Source: Pluralibacter sp. UBA7423
GTDB lineage: Bacteria > Pseudomonadota > Gammaproteobacteria > Enterobacterales > Enterobacteriaceae
Assembly: GCA_002470465.1 (NCBI GenBank)
Contig: DKMD01000025.1
Coordinates: 124,001-188,000, forward strand
Direction of reading: 5' to 3'
DNA length: 64,000 nt
Shown here: piece by piece, positions 29,798 to 39,500 of the stretch
How the letters are laid out: each line of letters begins with the position of its first letter
Numbering within the stretch: position 1 is the first letter of the stretch
Program-made: the position numbers and the translations under genes
Notes under the pieces: generated by a model
What the model was told of the DNA's origin: nothing
Database searches by the model: none
What the model saw: the letters and a program-made list of their open reading frames with translations, nothing else

Positions 29798-30778
29798 TTA
29801 CGCCATTTTACGGCAGTGAAAACGCTGGCGATATTCGCCGGGCGTCAGGTGCAGCTGTTTTTCAAACAGGCGACGCAGGTTAACGCTGGTGCCGAACCCG
29901 GTTTGCTGGGCGATGGTCTCCAGCGTTTCCCGGGTTTGTTCCAGCCGCTGGCGGGCGGCGGTCAGGCGTGCTTCTGCTACGTACCGTGCGGGAGAAACAC
30001 CGGTTTCACGAGTGAACACGCGCGTAAAGTTTCGCGGACTCATTGCTGCTCTTTCAGCGAGGTTTTCGACGCAAAGATCGGCGCTGAGGTTGTCAGGGAG
30101 CCACGCCAGCAGCTCACTGAGCGGGCCGGATCCGCTGTTTTGTGGGAGCTTATAGCGGCTGAACTGAAGCTGGCCGCCGGGGCGGTTGAGGTACATCACC
30201 ATATCCTGGGCAACGTCCCTGGCGAGGGTAAAGCCATAATCCTCCTCAACCAGCGCCAGGGTCAGATCAAACCCGGAGCTGACGCCGCCGGACGTCCACA
30301 CATCGCCATCCTGCACATAAAGCGGCCCGGCTTCGACGCTCACCTGCGGATAGTCGTTTTTCAGCTCGTCCAGCAGCCGCCAGTGCGTGGTGGCCTGTTT
30401 GCCGTTGAGCAAACCCGCCTGCGCAAGCAGCAAAGCGCCGCCGCACACGGAGGCAATGCGCCGGGCGTGAGGTGCAGCAAGGTGCAGCCAGTCTATAACG
30501 GCAATGGCTTCCAGCTCGCTCTGACCTCTGCCGGTAATCATGATGGTATCGAAAGGCTCGCGTGGATCGAGCTCATGCAGACGATGGTCCGCCAGCAGAT
30601 TCAGACCAGACTGGCCGTGAATAACCTGGTGCGGCTGGGTGGTGGCGAGTGCCACCTGGTAGCAAGGACGCAGCGGGCCTTCCGGATGCAGACGATTGGC
30701 CTGCATCAGAATGTCGGCAATACCGGCGGATTCGAACAGCATGCCGCCATCGGGGACGATAATCAGGATTTTCTTCAT
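29798..30778 (-). CDS. GlxA-type transcriptional regulator (DJ-1/PfpI + AraC HTH)
   Basis: 326 residues: a DJ-1/PfpI-like N-terminal domain (about 3-180) with the nucleophile-elbow-like ASVCGGALLLAQAG, and a C-terminal AraC HTH (about 220-320) with AMSPRNFTRVFTRETGVSPARYV and FGTSVNLRRLFEKQLHLTPGEYR. It is immediately upstream of the GAPDH-like gene on the same strand (78 bp), so it is a likely regulator of it. The ligand is unknown. Confidence 0.88.
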   Translation of the reverse strand: MKKILIIVPDGGMLFESAGIADILMQANRLHPEGPLRPCYQVALATTQPHQVIHGQSGLNLLADHRLHELDPREPFDTIMITGRGQSELEAIAVIDWLHLAAPHARRIASVCGGALLLAQAGLLNGKQATTHWRLLDELKNDYPQVSVEAGPLYVQDGDVWTSGGVSSGFDLTLALVEEDYGFTLARDVAQDMVMYLNRPGGQLQFSRYKLPQNSGSGPLSELLAWLPDNLSADLCVENLAERAAMSPRNFTRVFTRETGVSPARYVAEARLTAARQRLEQTRETLETIAQQTGFGTSVNLRRLFEKQLHLTPGEYRQRFHCRKMA

Positions 30779-30882
30779 GTCCTGAAAAGTACAATTTCTA
30801 CGAAATAAGTCAACCGTAGAAAAGCGATGACGGTGTGCTGCAGGCAGAATAGTTGTGGCCGTTGCCTGTTCATGAGGCTACA

Positions 30883-30982
30883 GGTGATGCCCGGCGGCGG
30901 CCTGTGCCTGGTCTGCACGTAGGTCGGGTAAGGTAAAGCCGCCACTCGGTAATGTCCGCGCAAGCGAAGCGCCGCCGGGCAC
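30883..30982. repeat. Cluster of REP-like palindromes
   Basis: Three REP-type units: GATGCCCGGCGGCGGCC..., CGTAGGTCGGGTAAGG...GCCGCCACTCGG and GCAAGCGAAGCGCCGCCGGGC. They abut the 3' end of an oxidoreductase relic, suggesting that REP-mediated rearrangement removed the rest of that gene. Confidence 0.7.
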
Positions 30983-30984
30983 GG

Positions 30985-31140
30985 TTAAAGTGTGCGGATC
31001 TCTTTTGGGCGCAACAGCGTAGCGGGCGCGCCGAAAGTGTCTATTTGCATGCGTACCGCAATGGTGGTGGCCTTCAGCGCACCCCAGCCACCGGCAGGGC
31101 CGTCGTAGTGTCGGATGCCGGGGTCGGCGCAGGTCGTCAG
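30985..31140 (-). pseudogene. Relic of an FdhF/YdeP-family oxidoreductase N-terminus
   Basis: On the minus strand a short frame reads PGIRHYDGPAGGWGALKATT followed by AVRMQIDTFGAPATLLRP, then stops at TAA 30985-30987. The YDGPAGGWGALK block followed by AVR-Q-D is characteristic of the N-terminus of FdhF/YdeP-type molybdopterin oxidoreductases (normally over 700 residues). No start codon is visible before an upstream stop, and everything after about residue 50 is replaced by REP elements. Recognition is from memory of the family. Confidence 0.5.
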
Positions 31141-31190
31141 TCGGGAGGGAATGCGGTATCATCCACACCTCTTTTTCTGCGGATCGTCCG

Positions 31191-31874
31191 ATGTCCCCGA
31201 TTATCGATACCTTTATTGCGCCGCCGTGCTATGACACGATTGAGATCCTGTATCAGGACGATCATCTGCTGCTGATCGGCAAGCCCAGCGGACTGCTGAG
31301 CCTGTCGGGGAAAAATCCGCTTAATCTGGATTCGGTGCATCATCGGCTGGTGCAGCGTTATCCCGGCTGCACGCTGGTGCATCGCCTGGATTTCGGCACT
31401 TCCGGGCTGATGGTCGTGGCCCGCAATAAAGCGATTAATGCAGCACTTTGCCAGCAGTTCAGTGCGCGTTCAGTCACGAAAGGTTATACCGCGCTGCTTT
31501 GCGGGCACGTGGAGAAAGACGAAGGCATTATCGACGCGCCGATAGCGAAAGATCCGGCGCTGTTCCCGCGAATGGCGATATGCCCGGTTAACGGCAAGCC
31601 TGCACGTTCCCGCTATCGGGTGTCAGAGCGCCTTTATCAGGGGGAAGTGGCCTTAACGCGCGTTGAACTGATGCCGGAAACCGGACGGACGCATCAGTTG
31701 CGCATTCACTGTCAGCAGCTCGGCCACCCGATTGCGGGCTGTGACTTATACGGTGGCCTCGATCTGCCGGGCCTGGAGAAGACGCCGCGCCTGATGCTCC
31801 ATGCCAGCGAACTGCATTTCGCCCATCCCGTCAGCGGAGAGGCAATCCACGCCGTGAACGCCAGTCCGTTCTGA
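31191..31874 (+). CDS. RluA-family pseudouridine synthase
   Basis: 227 residues of the RluA family, which isomerise uridines in rRNA or tRNA. Motifs: LLIGKPSGLLSLSG (motif I), the catalytic Asp67 in VHRLDFGTSGLMVVA, PETGRTHQLRIHCQQLGHPI and the C-terminal RLMLHASEL. There is no S4 domain. It is related to RluA of E. coli (219 residues) but clearly distinct, so the RNA target is not assigned. Confidence 0.9.
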   Translation: MSPIIDTFIAPPCYDTIEILYQDDHLLLIGKPSGLLSLSGKNPLNLDSVHHRLVQRYPGCTLVHRLDFGTSGLMVVARNKAINAALCQQFSARSVTKGYTALLCGHVEKDEGIIDAPIAKDPALFPRMAICPVNGKPARSRYRVSERLYQGEVALTRVELMPETGRTHQLRIHCQQLGHPIAGCDLYGGLDLPGLEKTPRLMLHASELHFAHPVSGEAIHAVNASPF

Positions 31875-31886
31875 GTATGTGGAAAT

Positions 31887-31969
31887 TGCCTGATGGCATT
31901 TTGCTCATCAGGCCTACGAGAATTGTTGATGTCGTAGGCCGGATAAGACATTTATGCCGTCATCCGGCA
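31887..31969. repeat. Pair of inverted REP elements
   Basis: TGCCTGATGGCATTTTGC...CAGGCCTAC (31887-31917) and GTAGGCCGGATAAGAC...CATCCGGCA (31934-31969) form a standard BIME between the convergent pseudouridine synthase gene and yaiL. Confidence 0.88.
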
Positions 31970-31992
31970 AAGCAGCGTGGAAGCTTGCCTGA

Positions 31993-32532
31993 TTACCACA
32001 TCAAATCGTCAGGGATTTTGAAGTCGGCATACGGATCGTCTTCATCCTGCGCTTCCTGGCTCAGCACGTTGTGCAGAATAATACTGGCGGCATCACGCTG
32101 GGCAATTTTATCCGCTACGGTGGCCGGAATGATGGCGTATTCCCCTTCGGCGTTCGCATCCGTGACCAGGCGGGCAATGGCAAGGCGGCCGTTAATGAGC
32201 TGATCCTGAGTGATCCTGTTGACGGTGATTTTTTTAATCAGGCTGCCGTCGGTGAAGTTGAACTCAATGTTGCCTTTCGCCACGACGATGCGGTTCATCT
32301 CGATAAGCTGCTTCACCTGCGCTTTGTACTCTTTTGACAGCGCCGCCTGCTTCTGCTGTTCGCTCAGCTGCTTGTCACGCTCGATCTGCGCTTTTTTGTT
32401 CTCTTCCACCGCTTCACGGGCTTCTCGAGCCTGAACGCGGGACTTCTTGGCGGTGCGCTGCACCTTGGCCATTTTTTTGCTGGAGACCAGACCTGCTTTC
32501 AGCATCTGCTCCTGTAGGGTGAGTTTTGTCAT
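31993..32532 (-). CDS. yaiL: YaiL family protein (DUF2058)
   Basis: 179 residues, the E. coli YaiL length, with near-identical plan: an N-terminal charged helix (MTKLTLQEQMLKAGLVSSKK, then a long Lys/Arg/Glu/Gln coiled-coil to about residue 75), a small beta domain (FNFTDGSLIKKITVNRI) and the C-terminus DDPYADFKIPDDLMW. The family is called nucleoprotein or polynucleotide-associated, but its function is not established. This is the last recognisable core gene before the accessory island. Confidence 0.93.
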   Translation of the reverse strand: MTKLTLQEQMLKAGLVSSKKMAKVQRTAKKSRVQAREAREAVEENKKAQIERDKQLSEQQKQAALSKEYKAQVKQLIEMNRIVVAKGNIEFNFTDGSLIKKITVNRITQDQLINGRLAIARLVTDANAEGEYAIIPATVADKIAQRDAASIILHNVLSQEAQDEDDPYADFKIPDDLMW

Positions 32533-32660
32533 GTTCGTTTCTGGGCTTGTTGATAATGGGAGGATTATACCTTTAATTTGAGCGGGTGTGGGGAGCGGTG
32601 ACAGGCCAGGCGGCGAAATTGAAAGGGTAAGTAAAGTTGCGGAGATGAGAAGGGACCGAA

Positions 32661-32768
32661 ATGTTTCTTAGCTCAGGTCCCGGTAGCCATATGATGCGTA
32701 AAGGCATCATTCATTCTGACGTGCTGAAAATCAGTATCGATATTCTGCTGCCCATGCTTTTAGCATAA
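32661..32768 (+). CDS. Possible small protein (35 aa)
   Basis: ATG 32661 opens 35 codons with AGGGA five bases upstream; the product has a hydrophobic C-terminal half (VLKISIDILLPMLLA). A short hairpin ACTCCG/CGGAGT at 32775-32790 followed by ATTTCGTTTT could end the transcript. No homologue is recognised. Support is only the ribosome site and the hairpin. Confidence 0.25.
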   Translation: MFLSSGPGSHMMRKGIIHSDVLKISIDILLPMLLA

Positions 32769-32805
32769 TTGCTGACTCCGGCTTCGGAGTATTTCGTTTT
32801 ATCAA

Positions 32806-33108
32806 TTATTCGCCGCTATCATTTTCCTTGCCGAACATTTCCGGCCCCTTATCGCCAAGCTTCACAAGGGTATGCGTAATGAGGGTTTCAACCTGCTCAG
32901 AATGACAAGGATTAAAGCTAGCACCAATTTTTTCACTTATCGAAACCGGTGAAAGCTGCGTGATTTTAATATTGTCCAGTTTGCTGAGGATTTTTTTTAG
33001 TGTTTTCAAATCTTTTTTAGGAATGTGATCTGTGCCAGCGATGTTTCTCAAGGCAGAAATCAATTGGCTTTGCTCTCTAACGGATAAGCGGTTGGCTTTC
33101 ATAGACAT
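32806..33108 (-). CDS. Hypothetical protein at the island boundary
   Basis: 100 residues (98 if translation begins at the in-frame ATG 33102, which has a better-spaced AGG). The protein is hydrophilic, Lys/Ser-rich and mostly helical (RLSVREQSQLISALRNIAG, KKDLKTLKKILSKLDNIK), with no signal or membrane segment and one Cys. I do not recognise a family. Composition is more AT-rich than yaiL, as in the rest of the island. It could be a small regulator or an orphan. Confidence 0.45.
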   Translation of the reverse strand: MSMKANRLSVREQSQLISALRNIAGTDHIPKKDLKTLKKILSKLDNIKITQLSPVSISEKIGASFNPCHSEQVETLITHTLVKLGDKGPEMFGKENDSGE

Positions 33109-33202
33109 ACCTGTCTTTAATAAGAGTCGATTGCGTCATTTCGCGCGTGCGTTGATGCGTTGAATTGACGTTGAGAACGGTGCCATCTCACCCTTTTTAT
33201 TT

Positions 33203-33265
33203 CTTTCAAAAAACGCTCATTGCAAGAAAAACGATTTTATTCCCTGCCGTGGCGTTTTTTGAAAG
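33203..33265. repeat. Perfect 14-bp inverted repeat with 35-bp spacer
   Basis: Left arm CTTTCAAAAAACGC (33203-33216) and right arm GCGTTTTTTGAAAG (33252-33265) are exact reverse complements; bases just outside do not pair. The spacer is too long for a normal terminator loop. It may be a paired protein-binding site, an extended RNA structure or a recombination site. Confidence 0.75.
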
Positions 33266-33355
33266 TTACCTTTTGGATTATTCAGTAGATTACTCCGGCT
33301 TTAAGCCCCGCAGGGGCACGGAGATTTTCCGATTAACTTAAAAGGAATATTGTGA

Positions 33356-33406
33356 ATGCAAGTAAATAAATGGGTGTGGGTAGTAGGGATAAACACCGCT
33401 TTTTAA
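33356..33406 (+). CDS. Possible leader peptide upstream of the adhesin gene
   Basis: A 16-residue ORF, MQVNKWVWVVGINTAF, with AGGA nine bases upstream of its ATG, ending about 107 bp before the adhesin GTG. It has two Trp within three residues and many Val. Context resembles leader peptides, but no attenuator pair is evident. Confidence 0.3.
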   Translation: MQVNKWVWVVGINTAF

Positions 33407-33512
33407 TGCATGTTTAGCCCGAAATGTATTTGGTTACTGTAATTTTTAGCGTCATTTTTTCACATGGCTAATTATCCAGCTTTTAGCTGGTTATATTTAA
33501 TAGGATCATTTT

Positions 33513-36500
33513 GTGAAGATATCACATATTGAGCATGTGTCGCGCCGGATGCGACTTCTTGCCTGGTTGAATATAAGTATTCAGGTTGTCTTTCCCCTCT
33601 CAGTGGCCTTTACCCCAGCGATTGCCGGTGCCGGAAGCGAGGGTCGATTTTTGCAGAGCCAGGCGATGGATGAGCTGCAAACCCGGGTATACACGCTCGC
33701 AGAAGGGGAGAGCGCTGCCACTGTTGCGAAAAAACACAATATGTCGATGGAAGCACTGCGCAGACTGAACCAGTTCCGTACCTTCGCGCGGGGTTTTGAC
33801 CACTTGCAGTCGGGAGACGACCTTGACGTTCCGCTGGTACCGCTACCTGAAGTGCGTTGGGATGATGCATCTGCTGCGTCAGTTTCCAGTCAGAGTAACG
33901 CGGATATGCAGACACAGAAAGTTGCAGGATATGCCTCACAGGCCGGGAGTTTTCTGGCAAGCGATGCTGGCGGCGATGCCGCATCCTCAATGGTCCGAGG
34001 GATGGCGTCCGGCGCGGCCAGCAGTGAAATTCAGCGTTGGTTGAGCCGTTTCGGGACTGCCCGCGTACAGCTGGATACCAGCAAGAACTTTTCTCTTAAA
34101 AAATCACAGCTGGACTTGCTTGTCCCTTTGTACGAACAAAAGGACAGTCTTGTCTTTACCCAAAGCAGTATCCACCGTACCGATGACCGGACCCAGTCTA
34201 ATCTGGGGGTAGGTTACCGCTGGTTTGCCGGTGACTGGATGCTGGGTGCGAATACCTTCCTTGATTACGACCTGTCCCGCGATCATGCTCGCCTGGGACT
34301 TGGGGGGGAGTACTGGCGTGATTACCTGAAGTTAGGCTTCAACACCTACTCTCGCCTTACAAACTGGAAAAACTCACCGGACCTTGAGGACTATGAGGAA
34401 CGCCCGGCTAACGGTTGGGATCTCCGGGCGCAATACTGGTTACCGTCTCTGCCGCACCTGGGCGGTAAGCTTACGTATGAGCAGTACTACGGCGAGGAGG
34501 TGGCCCTGTTTGGCCGGGATAACCGTCAGCGAAATCCGTATGCTATTACAGCTGGCGTGAATTACACGCCGGTTCCGTTGCTCACGTTCAGCGCAGAACA
34601 GCGCCAGGGGCAGTCAGGTAAAAGTGATACCCGTTTCGGCATGGACATGTCCTATCAGCCTGGCGTGCCATGGCTGCACCAGATTAATCCGGATGAAGTG
34701 GCTGCCATGCGTAGCCTGGTCGGCAGTCGGTATGATCTGGTGGAACGCAACAATAATATCGTGCTGGAGTATCGCAAGAAAGAAGTTATCCGCCTCAGGA
34801 TGGCAGACCTGGTGACGGGCTATGCCGGAGAGCAGAAGTCTCTGGGTGTATCGGTCAACAGCAAGTACGGGCTGGAACGTATTGACTGGTCGGCTTCGCC
34901 GCTTATCGCTGCAGGCGGCAAAATCGTGCAGAACGGAGAGAGCTGGACCGTGGTGCTGCCGGATTACCGCTCTGGCGTGGAGGCCGTTAACAGCTACACC
35001 GTCAGCGGGGTTGCCGTCGACAAAAAAGGGAACGTTTCCGGCCGGGCTGAGACCCAGGTCACCGTTACGCAGGCGGCAATTGATACAACCACCAGTTCGC
35101 TCTCACCGCCTGCTGCGGTACTGCCTGCAGACGGAGCCTCACAGCAGGAATTTGTCCTTAAGGTGAATGATAAAGAAGGACGCCCGGTTGATATTGCCGA
35201 AAATGAAATCAGCGTGAAAAAAACGGCAAGGCTTCGGGGGAGCAGCAACGCTACCGTGTCCTCGTTTACCCGACGTGCGGCCGGAGAATATGTGATGACA
35301 GTTACCTCCGGGACGATGCCTGAAGCATTCACGATCACACCATCAGCCCGGAATACGAAATTTGCGTCAGCGGATGTCAAACTGACCGCAGACAATGCCA
35401 CGGCAATGGTTAATGCCCTGGATGTGGTTGAAAACAATGCCATTGCAGATGGTAAATCACAAAACAGATTCCGGGTAACCGTTGTCGATGGACAGAATAA
35501 CCCGGTACCCGGCCAGCCAGTCAGTCTTCAGGCAGATAATAGTGCCACCGTTGTGAAGTCAGCCATCACGGAAGCGGATGGGACCGTTATCGTTCCGGTT
35601 ACCTCACCACTTGCGGGTGATACAACCCTTACAGCCAGCGTGAACAATAAGGGAAATAAGACGCTGAAGCTCTCTTTCCGTCCTGACCAGGGCACTGCGC
35701 GGATTGAGCAAAAGGATTTAAACATTCTCCCGGAGGTTTCTCTGGCTGACGGAAAGACAGAAAAAACCGTCACTGCCCGGGTGACGGATGCGAAGGGTAA
35801 TGCTGTCCCGGACATCATGGTTACGTTCAGCGCAGACAAGAGTGCGGTACTCGCTGAGAAAAAAGCCAAAACGAATGCTCTGGGTAGGGTCACCACCACT
35901 CTGACCAGTACCGTTGCCGGTATTTCGCACGTGGCAGCCAGCGTGAATAGTCAGTCAACCTCAAAAGAGACCACTTTTACCGGCAATAATGCGACTGCCA
36001 TTGTGACCGCTGTGAATACGGCAGCTGCGTCCGGCGTCGCGGACGGCGTAACTGCTGTGACGTTCAGGGCGCTAATCAAGGATCAGAATGGCAACCCTCT
36101 TTCCGGTATTCCGGTTGACTGGAAATCTGATAAGGACAGCAGCATTGTTGCCTTTAATCATACGCAAACCGCCACCTCCGAAGAGGGGATAGCTGAAACC
36201 CGGGTCACCAGTACCCGGGCATACGGTGATGTGGTCGTGACAGCTTCGACGAATGCGTCGTCAAAGGCCGCCTCTCCGTTTACCTTTGTGGCTGATAAAC
36301 AGAACCCTGTAATCAGTACGTTCAGCAGTAATAAACAGACACTGACGGCCAACGGCAAAGACACGGTGGTCCTGACGGTCGGCATTACCGACAGCAACGG
36401 TAACCCGCTTTCCGGGGTGGCAGTGGCGCTCAGTAACGGGAATAACGCCGGAATGACACCTTCCCGCCCGGTAACAGATGCAAATGGCATGGCCTCAGCA

Positions 36501-39500
36501 AACCTGACCACCCTGAATGCTGGTCAGATCACTATCTCCGCTTCGCTTGATAAGTCAGGTGAGAAGTTACTGACACTCATGGCTGTATCTGATGAACAGA
36601 CCGCAGGTGTCAGGGTGACAGCCAATACGACTTCGGCGACTGTGGGGCAGACACAGCCCACTATTTTTACTGCTACCGTCATTGACGGGAACAATAACCC
36701 TGTTGCCGGTACCAGCGTGGCCTGGCAGGCCAGCCACAACCAACTGAGTGATGCTGTCAGCCAGACAAATGCGGAAGGTAAAACGACGGTACAGTTGACC
36801 GGGACAGAGGCGGCCCTCACCACGGTTACAGCCGTACTTACCAATGGTCAGAAAGGCTCAGCTCAGGTGACTTTTGCGCCGGGAGAGCCGGTTGGTGAAC
36901 ACAGCCAGCTTTCTGTGTCGCCTCAGTCCATTACGGCTGATGGCACATCCGAAGCCCTGGCGTCTCTCATCCTGCGTGATAAATGGGATAACCCTGTACC
37001 AGGAAAGACCATCGACTGGAGCGCCGATACGAAATCAGGTATTCATTTTGCGCCAGTGGAAAAAGGCGAGGGGGTTTACCAGGCTGCGGTCACCGGAGCC
37101 GCAGAGGGCGTATGGTCGCTCAAGGCGCAAAGCGGAACGGTTAACCTGCAGGCGCCACTGGCACTGCTGGCAAATCAGGACTCTGCGCAAATTGAGAGTG
37201 TATCCGTATCCGGCCCTGGCACGGCTAAGGCTGACGGGCAGGAAACCGTGACGATTCGTGCACAGGTAAAGGACAAAAATGGCAATACCAAACTTAAAGG
37301 CGTAGCTGTGGGCTGGAGTACTACGCTGGGTACATTAGCTTCAAGTCTGAGCACAACGGATGAGAACGGCGTGGCTGACATTACGTTAAGTAGTCGCGCA
37401 GCCGGTAGCGCCAGGGTTTCTGCCATGCTGGGTGGTGGTGAGCTGGTTCAGGCAAATAAAGCCGTCAGCTTCTCAGCTGGCGATATCAGTGCGGACAAGT
37501 CCTCAATCAGCCTCTCTCCATCCACCATTATTGCAGCAAAAGAAGCTACCACGCTCAGCGTCACCGCCCGTGATGCTGAGGGGAATATGCTTCCGGGCCT
37601 GAAAGATAAGATCGCTGCCGGTTTCACTCCTGACCTGAATATGGCCGTCTCCGCTTTCAGTGAGGTATCACCGGGCATCTACGAGGCAAGCATATCGGGT
37701 AAGAAATCCGGCACAACACAGGTCAGCGCTGACGTCAGCAATATACGCATCAGCCGTACCGCCCCACTCACGCTCAAAGCTGACAATGAGACTGCCAAAG
37801 TCAAAGGTAGTATCAACGTGACACCGGCTTCTGCTACCGTGGGTGACGTTGTCACATATACTGCCGTGCTTATGGACGTTAACGAAAATGCTCTGGGGGC
37901 CGGTATTCCAGTGACCTGGAGCGCAAATGAGGGCAGTAAGCTTAGCGCACAGATGACCCGAACGGATGAATCCGGTACCGCACGCGTTACGCTGAGCAGG
38001 CAACTGGCAGGTACAGCTAAAGTGGATCTCATTCTTCCTTCAGGCACCACCTCCGCGCCGGACGTGGTATTCAGTGCCGGTGATGTGGATGAAAATCGCT
38101 CAGATCTGACGCTTGCTCCTTCGGTGATTATCGCCGGGAAAGAAACCTCCGCACTGGTACTTACGCTGCGTGACAGCAATGGCAATCTGCTTACAGGAAG
38201 AAGCGTCAGCGGCCACAGCGATAACCTCGATGTGACCATTGGCGAAAGTCAGGAAAACGGCAATGGGCCCGGACGCTACACAATGAGTGTGAGTAGCGAC
38301 AAGGCTGGCAGCGCCACTCTCACTGTTAAGGTGGGTGATAAGGCGCTGAACAAGAGCCGGATACTGACGGTGAAAGGTGATACTGACAGCTGGAAACTGA
38401 CGGCGGTTACAGCGGATAAAACCAGACTGACCGCCGGAGATACAAAAGGGGTGACCTACAGTGCCACAGTCACGGACGCTAAGGGAAATCCGTTGAATAA
38501 TGTGGTGGTTTCCTGGCAGCTTCGTGGTCAGGCGGAAAGCTATGCCCCAACGTCGCGTACCAATGAACAGGGTGTGGCCACCACGACGGTGAAAAGTCAT
38601 ACCGCAGGGCTGCTTCAGATGTCAGCGTATCTTGATGCGGATAATTATGTTCAGGCAGACAACGTCACGGTTGTTGCAGGGGACATAAAAAACGCCACCT
38701 TTGGTGCAGATAAAACCAGTATTGGCTCTGATGGTAAGGATACCGTTACGCTGATGGCCAGTCTGGAAGATACCTACGGTAATCCGGTCACGGGTAAATC
38801 GGTAATCATTGAAGGGGGGAATTCCCTGCCGGGCTTTAAGCTCAGTGCAGTCAAGGACCAGCAGAATGGACACTATGTCGCAACAGGGACCGCAACAACC
38901 AAAGGGCAGATAACACTCAGTGCGCATGTGGACGGTAAAAAAGTGGGGGATGCCGTTGTGATTACGGTAGGCGCTATCACTCCAGATTTACGATTTGATA
39001 ATGCCGATCAGCCCGTAACATGGACAAGAACGTTTACCTCCTCCCAGGCTGTTCGGGGTATGCCCGAAGGCGTGGGGCAAATGTGGTCAAGTTCAGACAC
39101 CAGCGTGGCCACCGTTGACGGGAGCGGAAAAGTGACACTGCTGAAATCAGGCAGTGCGAGAATTTCTGTCTATACCCCCGGAAATGAGCAATATAACCAG
39201 GCGATGGCTTCTTACAACCTGGACGTATCCAGAGCGGATCCCGGACTGAAGGCCGGAACGGGAGACCCTGTTACCGCGGTCTGGGCTGATGGTAAGGAGC
39301 GAAATATTACCGCCACCTATACGAACAGCGATGTTCAGACCGGGCTGAAGGCTTCGTATTCCGCTAAAAATGAAGCGATTGTCACCGTGGACAATACTGG
39401 CAGGCTTACGGCCGTAAAACCGGGAGCCACAACCGTGACTGTCAGTACCCCGGAAACAGATCAGTTCGTCGCTGCATCAGCGGATGTCGCTTATGTTCTT

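Larger units (their letters stand above)
33109..33512. promoter_or_regulatory. AT-rich upstream region of the inverse autotransporter gene
   Basis: About 400 bp without a standard gene. It holds a perfect 14-bp inverted repeat (33203-33216 and 33252-33265), a small GCCCC/GGGGC hairpin (33305-33317), a 16-codon ORF with a ribosome site (33356-33406) and long AT-rich tracts before the adhesin start. The length of the leader suggests layered control of the adhesin. Confidence 0.5.

Noticed and set aside
29816..30808. 330-residue plus-strand frame opposite the GlxA-type regulator
   Set aside because: Shadow frame; AraC and DJ-1 motifs on the minus strand are unambiguous.
30883..30982. Clustered palindromes considered as a CRISPR array
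   Set aside because: Units are inverted REP elements of unequal spacing with no constant spacer length and no cas genes.
32668..32678. TTAGCTCAGGT, resembling a tRNA D-arm
   Set aside because: No acceptor stem, anticodon arm or T-arm can be folded around it.
33203..33265. 14-bp inverted repeat considered as an intrinsic terminator
   Set aside because: A 35-bp loop and no T run in the right place; kept as an unexplained repeat instead.
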